Source: Paenibacillus beijingensis
Lineage (GTDB): Bacteria; Bacillota; Bacilli; Paenibacillales; Paenibacillaceae
DNA length: 64,000 nt
Assembly: GCF_000961095.1 (NCBI RefSeq)
Contig: NZ_CP011058.1
Coordinates: 2,375,001-2,439,000, forward strand
Direction: 5' to 3'
The number at the start of each line of letters is the position of its first letter. Within the stretch, counting starts at the first letter, position 1. Positions 26,778 to 35,167 of the stretch are shown here, piece after piece. A program made the position numbers and the translations under genes. Below the pieces are notes generated by a model. That model saw only the letters and a list, made by a program, of their open reading frames with translations, was not told the origin of the DNA and ran no database searches.

Positions 26778-27035
26778 TCAGGCGGTAAACAGCATATTTT
26801 CCATCATGGTGAGCAGCCGTGTGCGCATCCGTTCCAGAACGCGCATCGTTTCGTCCAGGCAAGCGAGCGATGCCTGACCTGCGGCGGATCCGATGCGCAG
26901 CTCCGCATGTTCGCGGTTGAGGGCGGCAAGCTCTTCTTCCGTTTTGGCGTTAGGCTTGTAGTTCTTCATCCGGAACAGCATGTCTCCTGTTGCCTTGTAC
27001 AATTCTTCACAGTACAGTTGGGTTTTCTTCAACAT
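26778..27035 (-). CDS. Small helical hypothetical protein, 85 aa
   Basis: An almost entirely alpha-helical, charged protein (YCEELYKATGDMLFRMKNY; EEELAALNREHAELRIG; LDETMRVLERMRTRLLTM) with no signal or membrane segment. This looks like a helical hairpin or coiled-coil protein. The start ATG at 27035 has TAGGAGTGG upstream, and a perfect-stem terminator follows. A decayed paralogue of its 3' part lies 270 bp further on. No function is known to me. Confidence 0.75.
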   Translation of the reverse strand: MLKKTQLYCEELYKATGDMLFRMKNYKPNAKTEEELAALNREHAELRIGSAAGQASLACLDETMRVLERMRTRLLTMMENMLFTA

Positions 27036-27178
27036 GGTTATCCACTCCTAGTGAATATTTCTTTTCTATAGGGATAGCGGTCCGGGCAACGTTTGACGAA
27101 TGAGGTTACTCTATTATACACGAAAAACGTTTGAAATGTCAGAAAATTTGTAAATTTACCAAAATTAGATTTTACATG

Positions 27179-28009
27179 TCAGCGGGAACCGGGCTGGTTC
27201 GACTGCCAGCAGTCAAATTGCGAAGCGACGCTCCATATGCCAAGCAATGTGCGGCCAAAATGATACAATTGCTGGATCATGATGGCCAGCAGGCCCGCCC
27301 ATAGCAGCGAGGCGCCGCTGACGGCCAGTCCGGACGCCGCCGCGATCAGCCAAAGCACAAGCGACAGCGCGGCAAGAGGGAGGAGGAGGCGAGGCGCGCG
27401 CAGCAGCGAGTCCGTGAGGCTCTGGCCGGAAGCGGCCCCGAACTGCAGAGCGAGAAACAGCAGATGCAGCAGGACGCCCCATAGCAGCCAGCCTGCGCCC
27501 CAAGGGAGCGCCGTTTGCGCCAGTTCCAGCATGGAGGGGCTCGAGAGGAGGGCGTCCAAGCCGCGCGGCAGCAGCCACCATGCCGGGGCAAGCGTCAGCA
27601 GCGTCTCGCACCAGTAGAGCGGCAGCACCCGTTTCCAGCAGCGGCGGATGCCTTGCATGAACCGGCTGCCTCCGTCGCCGCCGGCAGAGACGTGATGGAG
27701 CGAGTAGAACAGTCCCGCATTGAGCAGCGGCGTCACGATCATGCGCAGCGCCAGCATTCCTAGCAGCGTCCAGGCGTAGGGCTGGACGAGGGACGTTTTG
27801 AGCAGCCGGAACTGGGCTTCCGCCCAGAACAGTCCCGAGGCCGACTCCGAGGGCAGGGTGCCGGGATAACGCTCAAGCAGCGGCGTCACGACCGAATCGA
27901 CATAGCGGTACAGAAAGAATCCCCACAGCAGCTGATAAAGAAACAGCACAATGAGAATGTGCATATGTTTAACGGTCAGCCGCCAGCCTTGCTTCATGTG
28001 GTGCTTCAT
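27179..28009 (-). CDS. Polytopic membrane protein of unknown function
   Basis: A 276-aa protein with about six strongly hydrophobic segments (starting MHILIVLFLYQLLWGFFLY and ending in LLWAGLLAIMIQQLYHF). Short basic loops such as RRCWKRVLPLYW lie between them. It has no recognisable catalytic or transport motif. ATG at 28009 is preferred (AGGGAG eight bases upstream) over GTG at 28018. It follows the M1 peptidase gene by 37 bp on the same strand, so the two are probably co-transcribed. Confidence 0.75.
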   Translation of the reverse strand: MKHHMKQGWRLTVKHMHILIVLFLYQLLWGFFLYRYVDSVVTPLLERYPGTLPSESASGLFWAEAQFRLLKTSLVQPYAWTLLGMLALRMIVTPLLNAGLFYSLHHVSAGGDGGSRFMQGIRRCWKRVLPLYWCETLLTLAPAWWLLPRGLDALLSSPSMLELAQTALPWGAGWLLWGVLLHLLFLALQFGAASGQSLTDSLLRAPRLLLPLAALSLVLWLIAAASGLAVSGASLLWAGLLAIMIQQLYHFGRTLLGIWSVASQFDCWQSNQPGSR

Positions 28010-28046
28010 CGTGTTCACTCCCTGTTAACAGTAATGCCCGGGCCCT

Positions 28047-30248
28047 CTACCAGGCGAATGCTCCCATGATGCTCTCGAGCAGTTTAACGATGCCGAGATT
28101 GAAGCGGGTGCGCGTTTTGCCGTCGGCTTCGGACCGCATAAAATTGTTGATATGCTTGTTGTCCAGCACATTGCGGTTTACCGGGTCGACCGCGGCCCAT
28201 ACGAGCGGGGAGGAGGAGGAGAGCTTATACTGCATCTCGGACGCCGCGCCGTCCCATTCCTTCTCCGCGGAGGAACCGTCCGCGAACCGGAATTCGACCG
28301 TCACCGGCCCGTTCGCGCCGCCGCTGCGACGGATCAGCACCTCCGCTCCATACTTCCCGCTGTCGCCAGGACCCGGAGGCAGGACGCGCACGGAAGCTAC
28401 GGAATAATCGGCCATAGCGCTGCCGTACACGAATTGACTGAAGTAGTCGGTCCAATTCTGCTTTGTCACCCTCTCCACCACGTTCTGGAAATCGGCCGTC
28501 GTCGGGTGCTTGAATTTGTAGGTTTGAAAATAAGTGCGCAAAATGGCGCGCATCGTATTGGCTCCGACTCGGTTCTCGATTCCTTCCAGCACCAGCTTGG
28601 CGCGCGTATACACGTTGTCGGCGTAGCGGTCATTGCTGCCGTACGACCAGGAAAGCAGCTTCAACGGGGCCGGATCGGTCATATAGCTCGCTTCCAGCGG
28701 CGAATTCGGTTCGATGCCGTACTCGCTCTGCATCACTTTATCTTCCGAATAAGAGGTAAAGCCTTCGTCGAGCCATGCTTCCTCGAACTCGTTGGTCGCC
28801 ACCATGCCGTACCAGTATTGGTGGCCGATCTCATGCACGACCGTCCGCTCCAGCCCGTACCCGGGCGTCTTCGATTCCGCCGCAAATGCGGTAATGAGCG
28901 TCGGATATTCCATGCCGCCGGCGCCGTTGCCGCCTGCCGGTGGGACGACGATGGACAGCGTGGAGTACGGATATTCGCCATACCATTTCGCGTATTTGGC
29001 GAGGGCCGACTTGGCCGCATGCATATACCGGTCCTTCAGATCGGCATGCAGCGGGTCGAGATAGAGCTTGATGCGGACGCCGGGAACGCCGCTTGTGGAG
29101 TAGGCTTCCTCTTCGTAGACGAAATCGGGCGAGGCGGCCCAGCCGAAATCGTGCACATCCTCGGCGTAAAACTGGTAAATCTTGTTTTCACCGGCCATTT
29201 TTGGAACCTTCGTCTGAATGCCGGTCGCCGCCACCTTATAGGAGGCCGGCACTTGAATGTTGACCGTATACAGTCCGAAATCGCTGTAAAATTCCGAGTT
29301 TCCGTGATACTGATGCGCGTTCCAGCCTTCCTTATGGCCGCCGCTGTCCGCCGTCTCATAAGCGGCCAGCTTCGGGAACCATTGACCGGCCATCACGAAA
29401 TTGCCGGCGTAGCCCATCCGGGCGAACACTTCCGGAAGCTTCACCTTAAAGCCGATCTTCAGCGCCACTTCGGCTCCCGGGTAGACCGGCTCCGGCAGGC
29501 GCAGCTTGGCCAGCGTAAAATCGTCCTTGTTGCCGTCGTCAGGCTGCACATAATGGAGGCGCGGCAGCAGGCTGTCGCCGTCCATCGTTTTGAACGACTC
29601 CAGCTTCATATAGCCGCGGCTGTTCTCGGTTGCCTTATCTTTCCGCAGCTTCCCGCCCGATTCTTTCATAAACGTCGTATTCTCAGACAGAAATGCGTTC
29701 GGGTAAAGGTGAAAATAGAGCTCGGACACCGGCTTTTTGCCCGGGTTCTTCCAGGTGACCGTTTCGGTACCGGTCAATATTTTGCCGGAAGCGTCCAGCT
29801 TGACGTCAATCTGGTAGTCCGTTACGCGTTTGCTGAGCGCGACCGCTTTGGGCGCGTCGTCGGCCGCGGGCTCGGTCGTGCGGCCTGAGTCGGCGGAGCG
29901 GACCTGCCCCTCGGGGCCGGAGGCGGAACGCCCGGCATCGCCGGCGGGCCCGGACGCTTTGCCGGCAATGGCTGGGCGTAGCGACAGAGCGGTTTCCGCC
30001 GCATCCGGGCGGACGGTTTCCACGACCGCCGCCGGCCCGGAGATTGCGGGAGCGGAACCGGCTGCGGCAGCGTCCGGTGAAGGCACGGTCATCGATGTGG
30101 TATTGGGCGCGATATCGCTGCGACTGCTGGCGGCCGCATAGGTATACTGCGATAACCAGGCATCCCCGTAGCCCTGCCGAACCGACAGGCCGATCAGGAT
30201 AGCGACGAATAGAGCCAGCAATAATGAAGCGGCGCGGCGTGGAGTCAT
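28047..30248 (-). CDS. M1 family zinc metallopeptidase, membrane-anchored
   Basis: A 733-aa protein. An N-terminal hydrophobic helix (RRAASLLLALFVAILIGLSV) acts as signal or anchor. It is followed by about 110 low-complexity Ala/Ser/Pro residues, then an aminopeptidase-N-like beta domain and the gluzincin core with VVHEIGHQYWYGMVAT (HEXXH near residue 468) and the downstream zinc-binding NEFEEAWLDEG. The exopeptidase GAMEN region is seen as GAGGMEYPTL, with the usual Gly-Met-Glu. ATG at 30248 is chosen because GGGAGGG lies upstream. It is probably external and may degrade peptides; the downstream membrane protein gene may be a partner. Confidence 0.9.
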   Translation of the reverse strand: MTPRRAASLLLALFVAILIGLSVRQGYGDAWLSQYTYAAASSRSDIAPNTTSMTVPSPDAAAAGSAPAISGPAAVVETVRPDAAETALSLRPAIAGKASGPAGDAGRSASGPEGQVRSADSGRTTEPAADDAPKAVALSKRVTDYQIDVKLDASGKILTGTETVTWKNPGKKPVSELYFHLYPNAFLSENTTFMKESGGKLRKDKATENSRGYMKLESFKTMDGDSLLPRLHYVQPDDGNKDDFTLAKLRLPEPVYPGAEVALKIGFKVKLPEVFARMGYAGNFVMAGQWFPKLAAYETADSGGHKEGWNAHQYHGNSEFYSDFGLYTVNIQVPASYKVAATGIQTKVPKMAGENKIYQFYAEDVHDFGWAASPDFVYEEEAYSTSGVPGVRIKLYLDPLHADLKDRYMHAAKSALAKYAKWYGEYPYSTLSIVVPPAGGNGAGGMEYPTLITAFAAESKTPGYGLERTVVHEIGHQYWYGMVATNEFEEAWLDEGFTSYSEDKVMQSEYGIEPNSPLEASYMTDPAPLKLLSWSYGSNDRYADNVYTRAKLVLEGIENRVGANTMRAILRTYFQTYKFKHPTTADFQNVVERVTKQNWTDYFSQFVYGSAMADYSVASVRVLPPGPGDSGKYGAEVLIRRSGGANGPVTVEFRFADGSSAEKEWDGAASEMQYKLSSSSPLVWAAVDPVNRNVLDNKHINNFMRSEADGKTRTRFNLGIVKLLESIMGAFAW

Positions 30249-30486
30249 TGAATGTTTCCCTCCCGTTGACAAGCATCTACAGCATGTATATGTTGGCTTT
30301 TTCAAGATTATTAGCTAAAATGGAATTAATGTGCGGCAGCGGGGACAATCCCGGACGCGGCGCGGATTTCGGCCGTTACGGACCATAACGGACCTGTAAC
30401 GGGCCAGTGTGCGAATGAGTGCGCTCCTTATTGCGGGAGGCAATCGAATAGAACGAAGATGAATTCGGGAAGGTGTGCATCGAGGT

Positions 30487-31008
30487 ATGGAAGAGCAGGG
30501 AACAGGCAAGGAACCGGAAAAGAAAGGCAAGCGTTCGCTGTCGCTGAACGTGGTGAGCAGCAAGGAGCATAAAGGGTTCGGAGCGGGCACGATCGACTTA
30601 AGCCAAGTGTCGTCGGTCATCATCGACGGGGACAGCGCCTATATCGATGTCGGCGCCATGCATGCGAAGAGCAAGGTGGAGCGGGGGATCAAGTTCAGCC
30701 CGAACAAGGAAGACGTTCCAAACGGTCGTCCTTGCTGGATCGTATGGGTCGCCGTGGACCGCAATGAGGAAGGCTCGTATTATGCGGGCGCTACCGCATG
30801 CGCCATGCTGATCGACACGGAAGCGAAGCGGGGATGGAAAATTCTCGCCGACCACGTGAACAAGCTCGACTACTCCATCAAGCGGCGCTACATGCTGGGC
30901 GAGCTGGGGCCGTCCGAGAAGGCCGCGCTGCGCAAGCTGCTTGTGGAACACAATGCGGAATGGTGGGATCACTCGCCTGACGCGCTGAAAACGGCGCTGG
31001 ACGCCTAA
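30487..31008 (+). CDS. ywhD: YwhD family protein
   Basis: A 173-aa cytosolic protein matching the YwhD family of Bacillota (SLSLNVVSSKEHKGFGAGTIDL; AYIDVGAMHAKSKVERGIKF; RPCWIVWVAVDR). Function is unknown in B. subtilis as well. The start is ATG at 30487; a GTG at 30475 is in frame but has no space for a ribosome binding site, and GGGAAGG lies 13 bases before the ATG. In B. subtilis ywhD is next to pbpG and speE; here pbpG and speE are 4-7 kb away, with aarF, an acetyltransferase gene and repeats in between. Confidence 0.85.
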   Translation: MEEQGTGKEPEKKGKRSLSLNVVSSKEHKGFGAGTIDLSQVSSVIIDGDSAYIDVGAMHAKSKVERGIKFSPNKEDVPNGRPCWIVWVAVDRNEEGSYYAGATACAMLIDTEAKRGWKILADHVNKLDYSIKRRYMLGELGPSEKAALRKLLVEHNAEWWDHSPDALKTALDA

Positions 31009-31182
31009 TAAGAGCCGGACCGGCAGTTCTGTCTTCGATGATAAGAAGGCGGGGCTGCTTTTTTTAATGTAGGGAAAGGATTCATTTTGCTTTATCTGAT
31101 CTTATTTGGCGGAACGAATCTCTTTCACAGATGGAACGGCGAGAGCCTTTTCAGCTCGCGGATGCGGATGCGTGTGCGGGGT

Positions 31183-31734
31183 TCATTTTTTGCTGTAGGC
31201 GCGGCGGTGGAAGGACGTAATCAGACGGAAAAGCTCTTGGCCGTCCCCAGGAAAATCGTCATGACCGGCAAGGGGCAGCACCATCGCGTGGTACGGCTCC
31301 GGAACCCATATATAATGATGCACGTAGTCGGTAAGGATGAAGCCGTTTTGTTCCCAAAACCGGATGCGGCGCAAATTGGGAACCGTCCGGTCGGCTTCGA
31401 CTTCGACGATGATCGCCTTCGCTTTCAGCTGCTCAGCCGCCCAATTCCGAATCGCGCCGAGCAGCTTTCCTCCGAGTCCATTGCCGCGAAGATCTTCGCG
31501 CACCGCCAAGTAATCGATCAGCAGCGCCTTGTCGTCCCGGGTGCGGCCGGTAATCGCCATGGCTGCCGCTTGCGAGCCGATTGTCAGCACATGCAGGAAG
31601 CTCATGCGGCGGGCGAACATGCCGCCGATAATGGCGTCGCTCTTTCGTCCGTGTTCGGGAAAAGCTTGCCGGTAAATGCTTCGCGCCTCCGGCCAAAGGC
31701 GGTCATCGAGCTGATCGAGCGTGATGAATTCCAT
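31183..31734 (-). CDS. GNAT family N-acetyltransferase
   Basis: A 183-aa acetyltransferase. The acetyl-CoA site reads LAVREDLRGNGLGGKLLGAI, followed by the strand AIIVEVEAD and the motif B helix NLRRIRFWEQNGFI. The substrate is unknown. ATG at 31734 has AAGGAGA upstream on the minus strand; longer in-frame readings enter non-coding sequence. It is convergent with ywhD; the 170 bp between them hold a T-rich tract after ywhD but no clean hairpin. Confidence 0.85.
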   Translation of the reverse strand: MEFITLDQLDDRLWPEARSIYRQAFPEHGRKSDAIIGGMFARRMSFLHVLTIGSQAAAMAITGRTRDDKALLIDYLAVREDLRGNGLGGKLLGAIRNWAAEQLKAKAIIVEVEADRTVPNLRRIRFWEQNGFILTDYVHHYIWVPEPYHAMVLPLAGHDDFPGDGQELFRLITSFHRRAYSKK

Positions 31735-31869
31735 CGCGGTCTCCTTCGTATAGAGAGGGTATTGCTTGTATCGTAACATATTTGGAAGCAAAACGAAGAG
31801 TCCCGGTTTCACCGGCCCGGCGGGCGGCAAGCGTGCCTCCCGCGCAGCCGCCGCATCTGCCCTTCCTCC

Positions 31870-32177
31870 GTGAAAAAGGAAAGCGGAGCGGGTCATTTGA
31901 AGCTGGAGAAGCGTTAGCGTTCGCGATTGACCCCGGTGCTTGAAACAAGCGGTGAAAGTCGAGCGGAGAGGCTGACTTGGGACTGGAGAAGCGCCAGCGT
32001 TCGCCTTTGTCCTTGAATTTCTTCCTCTAAATGGTTTATAGGATCAAGAAATTCAAAGGACAACAGCGATCGGAAGCACAAGTCAGCCGCGCAGTTTCAC
32101 CACACTTTTAACGCATATCCGGGGACGGTTGCGATCGTAAGATCAAATGCACCCGCGCAGCGCTCCTTTTTCACTCT
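31870..32177. repeat. Interspersed palindromic repeat, outer copy (interrupted by a second copy)
   Basis: The left arm (31870-31936) starts GTGAAAAAGGAAAGCGGAGC and contains GAAGCGTTAGCGTTCGC. The right arm (32119-32177) contains GCGATCGTAAGATCAAATG and ends CGCAGCGCTCCTTTTTCAC. The arms are largely complementary. The loop is occupied by the inner copy at 31953-32100. The same family occurs at 43896-44118. No open frame is associated. Confidence 0.75.
31953..32100. repeat. Interspersed palindromic repeat, inner copy nested in the outer one
   Basis: Left: GTGAAAGTCGAGCGGAGAGG, CTGACTTG, GAAGCGCCAGCGTTCGC, then the stem TTGTCC-TTGAATTTCTT. Right: AAGAAATTCAAAGGACAA, AGCGATCGGAAG, CAAGTCAG and CGCGCAGTTTCAC. 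Outer and inner stems pair while the GAAGCGCCAGCGTTCGC / GCGATCGGAAG region is conserved but not complementary, forming an asymmetric internal loop. Confidence 0.75.
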
Positions 32178-32190
32178 CACCACAAACATA

Positions 32191-32232
32191 AATAGGGGTT
32201 CTGCTTATCCGCTGATAACCAGAACCCCTATA
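32191..32232. terminator. Hairpin downstream of the 68-codon minus-strand frame
   Basis: AATAGGGGTTCTG and CAGAACCCCTATA form a 12-bp stem around a 16-nt loop. On the minus strand it is followed by TTTATGTTTG, weakly T-rich. Confidence 0.6.
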
Positions 32233-32250
32233 TTGGACGGTTTTGCTTAT

Positions 32251-32457
32251 TCAATTGTTAATCGACACACTCCATTCAAAGCAGCCTGCGTAACCTAACG
32301 CTCGCTTTTTCCGATATTTCCTCTTGCTCCAAACGTTTAGAACCGATACGTCACCACAGACACGAGTTCCGGCATGTCCCCTGGGAAAGGCCTCATTCGT
32401 TTCCGGACTCCTCTCCTCACCAGTTTGGGCAAGACATGCTTCGCTTACCGTCTCCAA
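32251..32457 (-). CDS. Possible small gene, 68 aa (or a non-coding RNA)
   Basis: TTG at 32457 has AGGAAAGGGG eight bases upstream, a -10 box TATACT with extended TGC at 32490-32495 (minus strand), and a hairpin terminator after the stop. The predicted protein is basic with three Cys (EACLAQ, RVCGDV, AGCFEW) and a KRKYRKKR cluster; no signal or known domain. The transcript could equally be a structured RNA, as the protein resembles nothing I know. The presence of a complete transcription unit is the main support. Confidence 0.4.
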   Translation of the reverse strand: METVSEACLAQTGEERSPETNEAFPRGHAGTRVCGDVSVLNVWSKRKYRKKRALGYAGCFEWSVSINN

Positions 32458-32703
32458 TGGACTATCCCCTTTCCTTTTGGAGTGACTTCAGTATAGCACA
32501 AGCCCATTAAATTTTAAATATTCAGATAATTCTAAATAATACGGAAAACTGCTAAAAAAGTTGGAAAACCTCGTTTATCCGCTTTCATTCGTAAATTTTG
32601 GGTAAATTTCTTGTGTATTCGCAACCGAGCGCAAAAAATGCGGACAAGCCGGCAGACGCCTCCGCCTGCCAGCTTGTCTTTCTTCCGCATTGCCTGCCGG
32701 CTC

Positions 32704-34443
32704 TTATTTTCGTCCCGACCGAAAAATGGAGATGATCATATACAAAAACATCAGGCCGGCAATGCTGAAGCCGATTTCCAAAGCGGGAAAGCGCGTCAGC
32801 AGATCGGGCTGCCGCCCAAGAGACGAGCCGATGATAAGCCCGGCCATCAGGATGCTGAAGGAAAGCAGCACGATGCTGAAGGAGAGCCGGCCGCTGATCC
32901 GGTCAAGCCGTTTCATGATGCGGTCCACATCGGGCACGGTCAGCTCCAGCGGCAGCTTGCCGCGCTGCATCAGCGCGAATATGCCGCGCAGCCGGGAGGG
33001 CAGCTCACCGAGCAGCGCTGCATATTCGAGCGCATAGCCTGCCGCCGTTTCGGCAAGGCGCCGCGGCTGCATCCGTTCGAGCAGCAGGCGTTTGCCGAAT
33101 GGCTCCGCCACGCTGACGACGGTAAATTCCGGATCGAGCGATGTGAGGACGCCTTCGAGCGTCAGCAGCGTTTTGCCGAGAAGCATAAAGTCTTTGGGCA
33201 TCTTCACCCGGTGACGGTAAGCGACGCTGAACAGGTCGTTGACCGCTTCGCTCAAACTGATTTCGCTGAAAGGTACCTGGTAATATTTCTCCCTCAGCAG
33301 GTCGACCTCGCGCCGCAGCTTGAACCGGTCGGCCATTTCGGAGATGAGCCCCATCTCTTCAATCGCTTTGATCACACCGTCGGTGCTCTGCCGCCGCATG
33401 GCGATCACAAGTGAAGCGAAATGCCCTTTCATGCCCGGGGTTAATCGGCCGACCAAGCCGAAATCGAGCAGGCCGATGACCGGTCTAACATCCGGGCTCC
33501 TGCCGCGGTTTTCCCTCGTCTTGCCGCTTCCCGGCTTTTCCGGGCGCGGGGGCATTACGATGACATTGCCGGGATGAGGGTCCGCGTGGAAAAAACCGCC
33601 GATAAACAGCTGCTCGAACACCGCGCCCGCGACGCTTTCGGCGATGCTGCGCAGCTCGTAGCCGCTTGCGGCGAGAAGCTCGCGCTCTCCGATGCTGATA
33701 CCGTTCAAATAATCCATCGCAAGTACTTTGCGGGTTGTAAGATCCCAATAAATCGCAGGAATAATGACGTGGGAATTATCGTGGAACTGTGCGGCGATCC
33801 GCTCGGCATTGCGGCCCTCCAGCGTATAATCGAGCTCGGCAAGCAGCGAAACCGACAGCTCGTCCACCAGATCGCGAATTCCGAAGCGGGAAGCCCACTC
33901 CAGACGGTGTTCGGCCGCACGGGCAAGATCCTGCAAAATCTCCAGATCGGTCTCTACGACCGCGCGGATGCCCGGACGCTGCACCTTAACGGCTATTTGC
34001 TCGCCGGAGTGCAGCCTCGCGGTGTGAACTTGACCGATCGAGGCTGCCGCGATCGGCGTTTCGTCGAAGCGGTCGAACAGTGACGAAAGCGGAGCTCCGA
34101 GCTCCGCTTCGAGCAGTTTCTTCACGTCCGCAAACGGGAACGGGGGCACCTTGTCCTGCAGCTTCGCCAGTTCCGCCAATATTTCTGCGGGAATCAAATC
34201 GGGCCGGGTGCTCGCAATTTGACCGAGCTTCACGAAGGTTGGCCCCAGCTCCTGCAAAAACAACCGGATGCGTTCTCCGGTTGTTCGGGTATGGCTATTG
34301 CTTTCCTCTGCCGGTATCCGCGGGAAAGGAATGTGCCGCAGCAGGCCGAGCTCTTTGACGATGACGCCGAATCCGTTGCGCGCGAACGCTGCGGCGATGT
34401 CACGGTAACGGTGCAGATGGCGGAATTTGCGTCCCGCTTTCAT
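32704..34443 (-). CDS. aarF: ABC1/UbiB (AarF) family atypical kinase
   Basis: A 579-aa protein. Family-specific motifs are clear: the N-terminal KxGQ motif in GPTFVKLGQIASTRPD, AAASIGQVHTA (Ala-rich loop), AVKVQRPG (lysine of the ATP site), ELDYTLEGRNAERIA, and FFHADPHPGNV with the catalytic Asp. Two membrane helices at the C-terminus (LSFSIVLLSFSILMAGLIIG; IGFSIAGLMFLYMII). Family members support isoprenoid quinone synthesis or membrane lipid homeostasis; the precise role in Bacillota is unclear. ATG at 34443 overlaps the stop of the upstream phasin-like gene by 4 bp (ATGA), so they are co-translated. Confidence 0.92.
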   Translation of the reverse strand: MKAGRKFRHLHRYRDIAAAFARNGFGVIVKELGLLRHIPFPRIPAEESNSHTRTTGERIRLFLQELGPTFVKLGQIASTRPDLIPAEILAELAKLQDKVPPFPFADVKKLLEAELGAPLSSLFDRFDETPIAAASIGQVHTARLHSGEQIAVKVQRPGIRAVVETDLEILQDLARAAEHRLEWASRFGIRDLVDELSVSLLAELDYTLEGRNAERIAAQFHDNSHVIIPAIYWDLTTRKVLAMDYLNGISIGERELLAASGYELRSIAESVAGAVFEQLFIGGFFHADPHPGNVIVMPPRPEKPGSGKTRENRGRSPDVRPVIGLLDFGLVGRLTPGMKGHFASLVIAMRRQSTDGVIKAIEEMGLISEMADRFKLRREVDLLREKYYQVPFSEISLSEAVNDLFSVAYRHRVKMPKDFMLLGKTLLTLEGVLTSLDPEFTVVSVAEPFGKRLLLERMQPRRLAETAAGYALEYAALLGELPSRLRGIFALMQRGKLPLELTVPDVDRIMKRLDRISGRLSFSIVLLSFSILMAGLIIGSSLGRQPDLLTRFPALEIGFSIAGLMFLYMIISIFRSGRK

Positions 34444-34943
34444 CGGCTTTCGTCAGCGCGTCCATCCCCTCCGCCGTCCGCACCGTCTCCTTCTGTTATT
34501 TCCGCACTCGTCCCTGCTTTCACGGTTGCGGGATGCCCAGACGCTGCGGCCACTGTGGACAAGCCGGGCGCTTCCGTCAGCGCGGACGATTTCGTCAAAG
34601 CGGCCGATTCGTCCTGTACACTCCCGTCCTCATCCGTACCGGAGACGGTGATGCCGAGCTTTTCCTCCAGCCGCGCAATCCGCTCCTCCAGCCGGCGAAT
34701 TTCATCCCGGGTAGCCAAATTCAAATCCTCGGCCGTCTGTCTCATCCTCTCCTTGACGGAGTTCTCAATTCCAAGCCGTGCCTCCTGTCCGCGCTCGATC
34801 ATTCCTTTAACAAAGGCCTGCGAATCGGACTTGCTCATCTCTCCCCGTGTGGACAATTCCTGCGCCAGCTTCTCCGCTTGATCCTTGGTCGAAGCTGCCA
34901 ACCCGAGCCCGAGCGAGAACGCTTTGTTCAACAAATCTTTCAT
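34440..34943 (-). CDS. Phasin-like coiled-coil protein
   Basis: A 167-aa protein. Residues 1-20 form an amphipathic helix (MKDLLNKAFSLGLGLAASTK). A long helix follows (LAQELSTRGEMSKSDSQAF, then RQTAEDLNLATRDEIRRLEE and RIARLEEKLGI), with the ending typical of polyhydroxyalkanoate-regulating phasin-like proteins (PhaF/PhaI type). Residues after 100 are low-complexity Ala/Ser/Gly. ATG at 34943 follows GGCAGGGAT. The pairing with an AarF kinase through a 4-bp overlap is a recurrent arrangement. No PHA synthase is in the window, so a PHA role is not supported here. Confidence 0.75.
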   Translation of the reverse strand: MKDLLNKAFSLGLGLAASTKDQAEKLAQELSTRGEMSKSDSQAFVKGMIERGQEARLGIENSVKERMRQTAEDLNLATRDEIRRLEERIARLEEKLGITVSGTDEDGSVQDESAALTKSSALTEAPGLSTVAAASGHPATVKAGTSAEITEGDGADGGGDGRADESR

Positions 34944-35167
34944 GACGGAGATCCCTGCCTTTCCAGTTTAGCATCCATAGGGGCCGCCCGCTGCGGCCTC
35001 TCTACTTCTATTTATACCCCAAGAAAGCTTTCTTGACTGTCGAATATTGCCGGGTCCAACGTTAATATTTCTAAAAGTTGTCGAGAAAGTGTCGAGAGGC
35101 TGTCGAAATGTGCGCATGCATCATGTGACTTCCTTCGACAACAAGCGCGAAAAAAGTCTGCGGCCGG

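Noticed and set aside
31087..31776. 229-codon plus-strand frame opposite the acetyltransferase
   Set aside because: The minus-strand frame has clear GNAT motifs and a ribosome binding site; the plus-strand one has neither.
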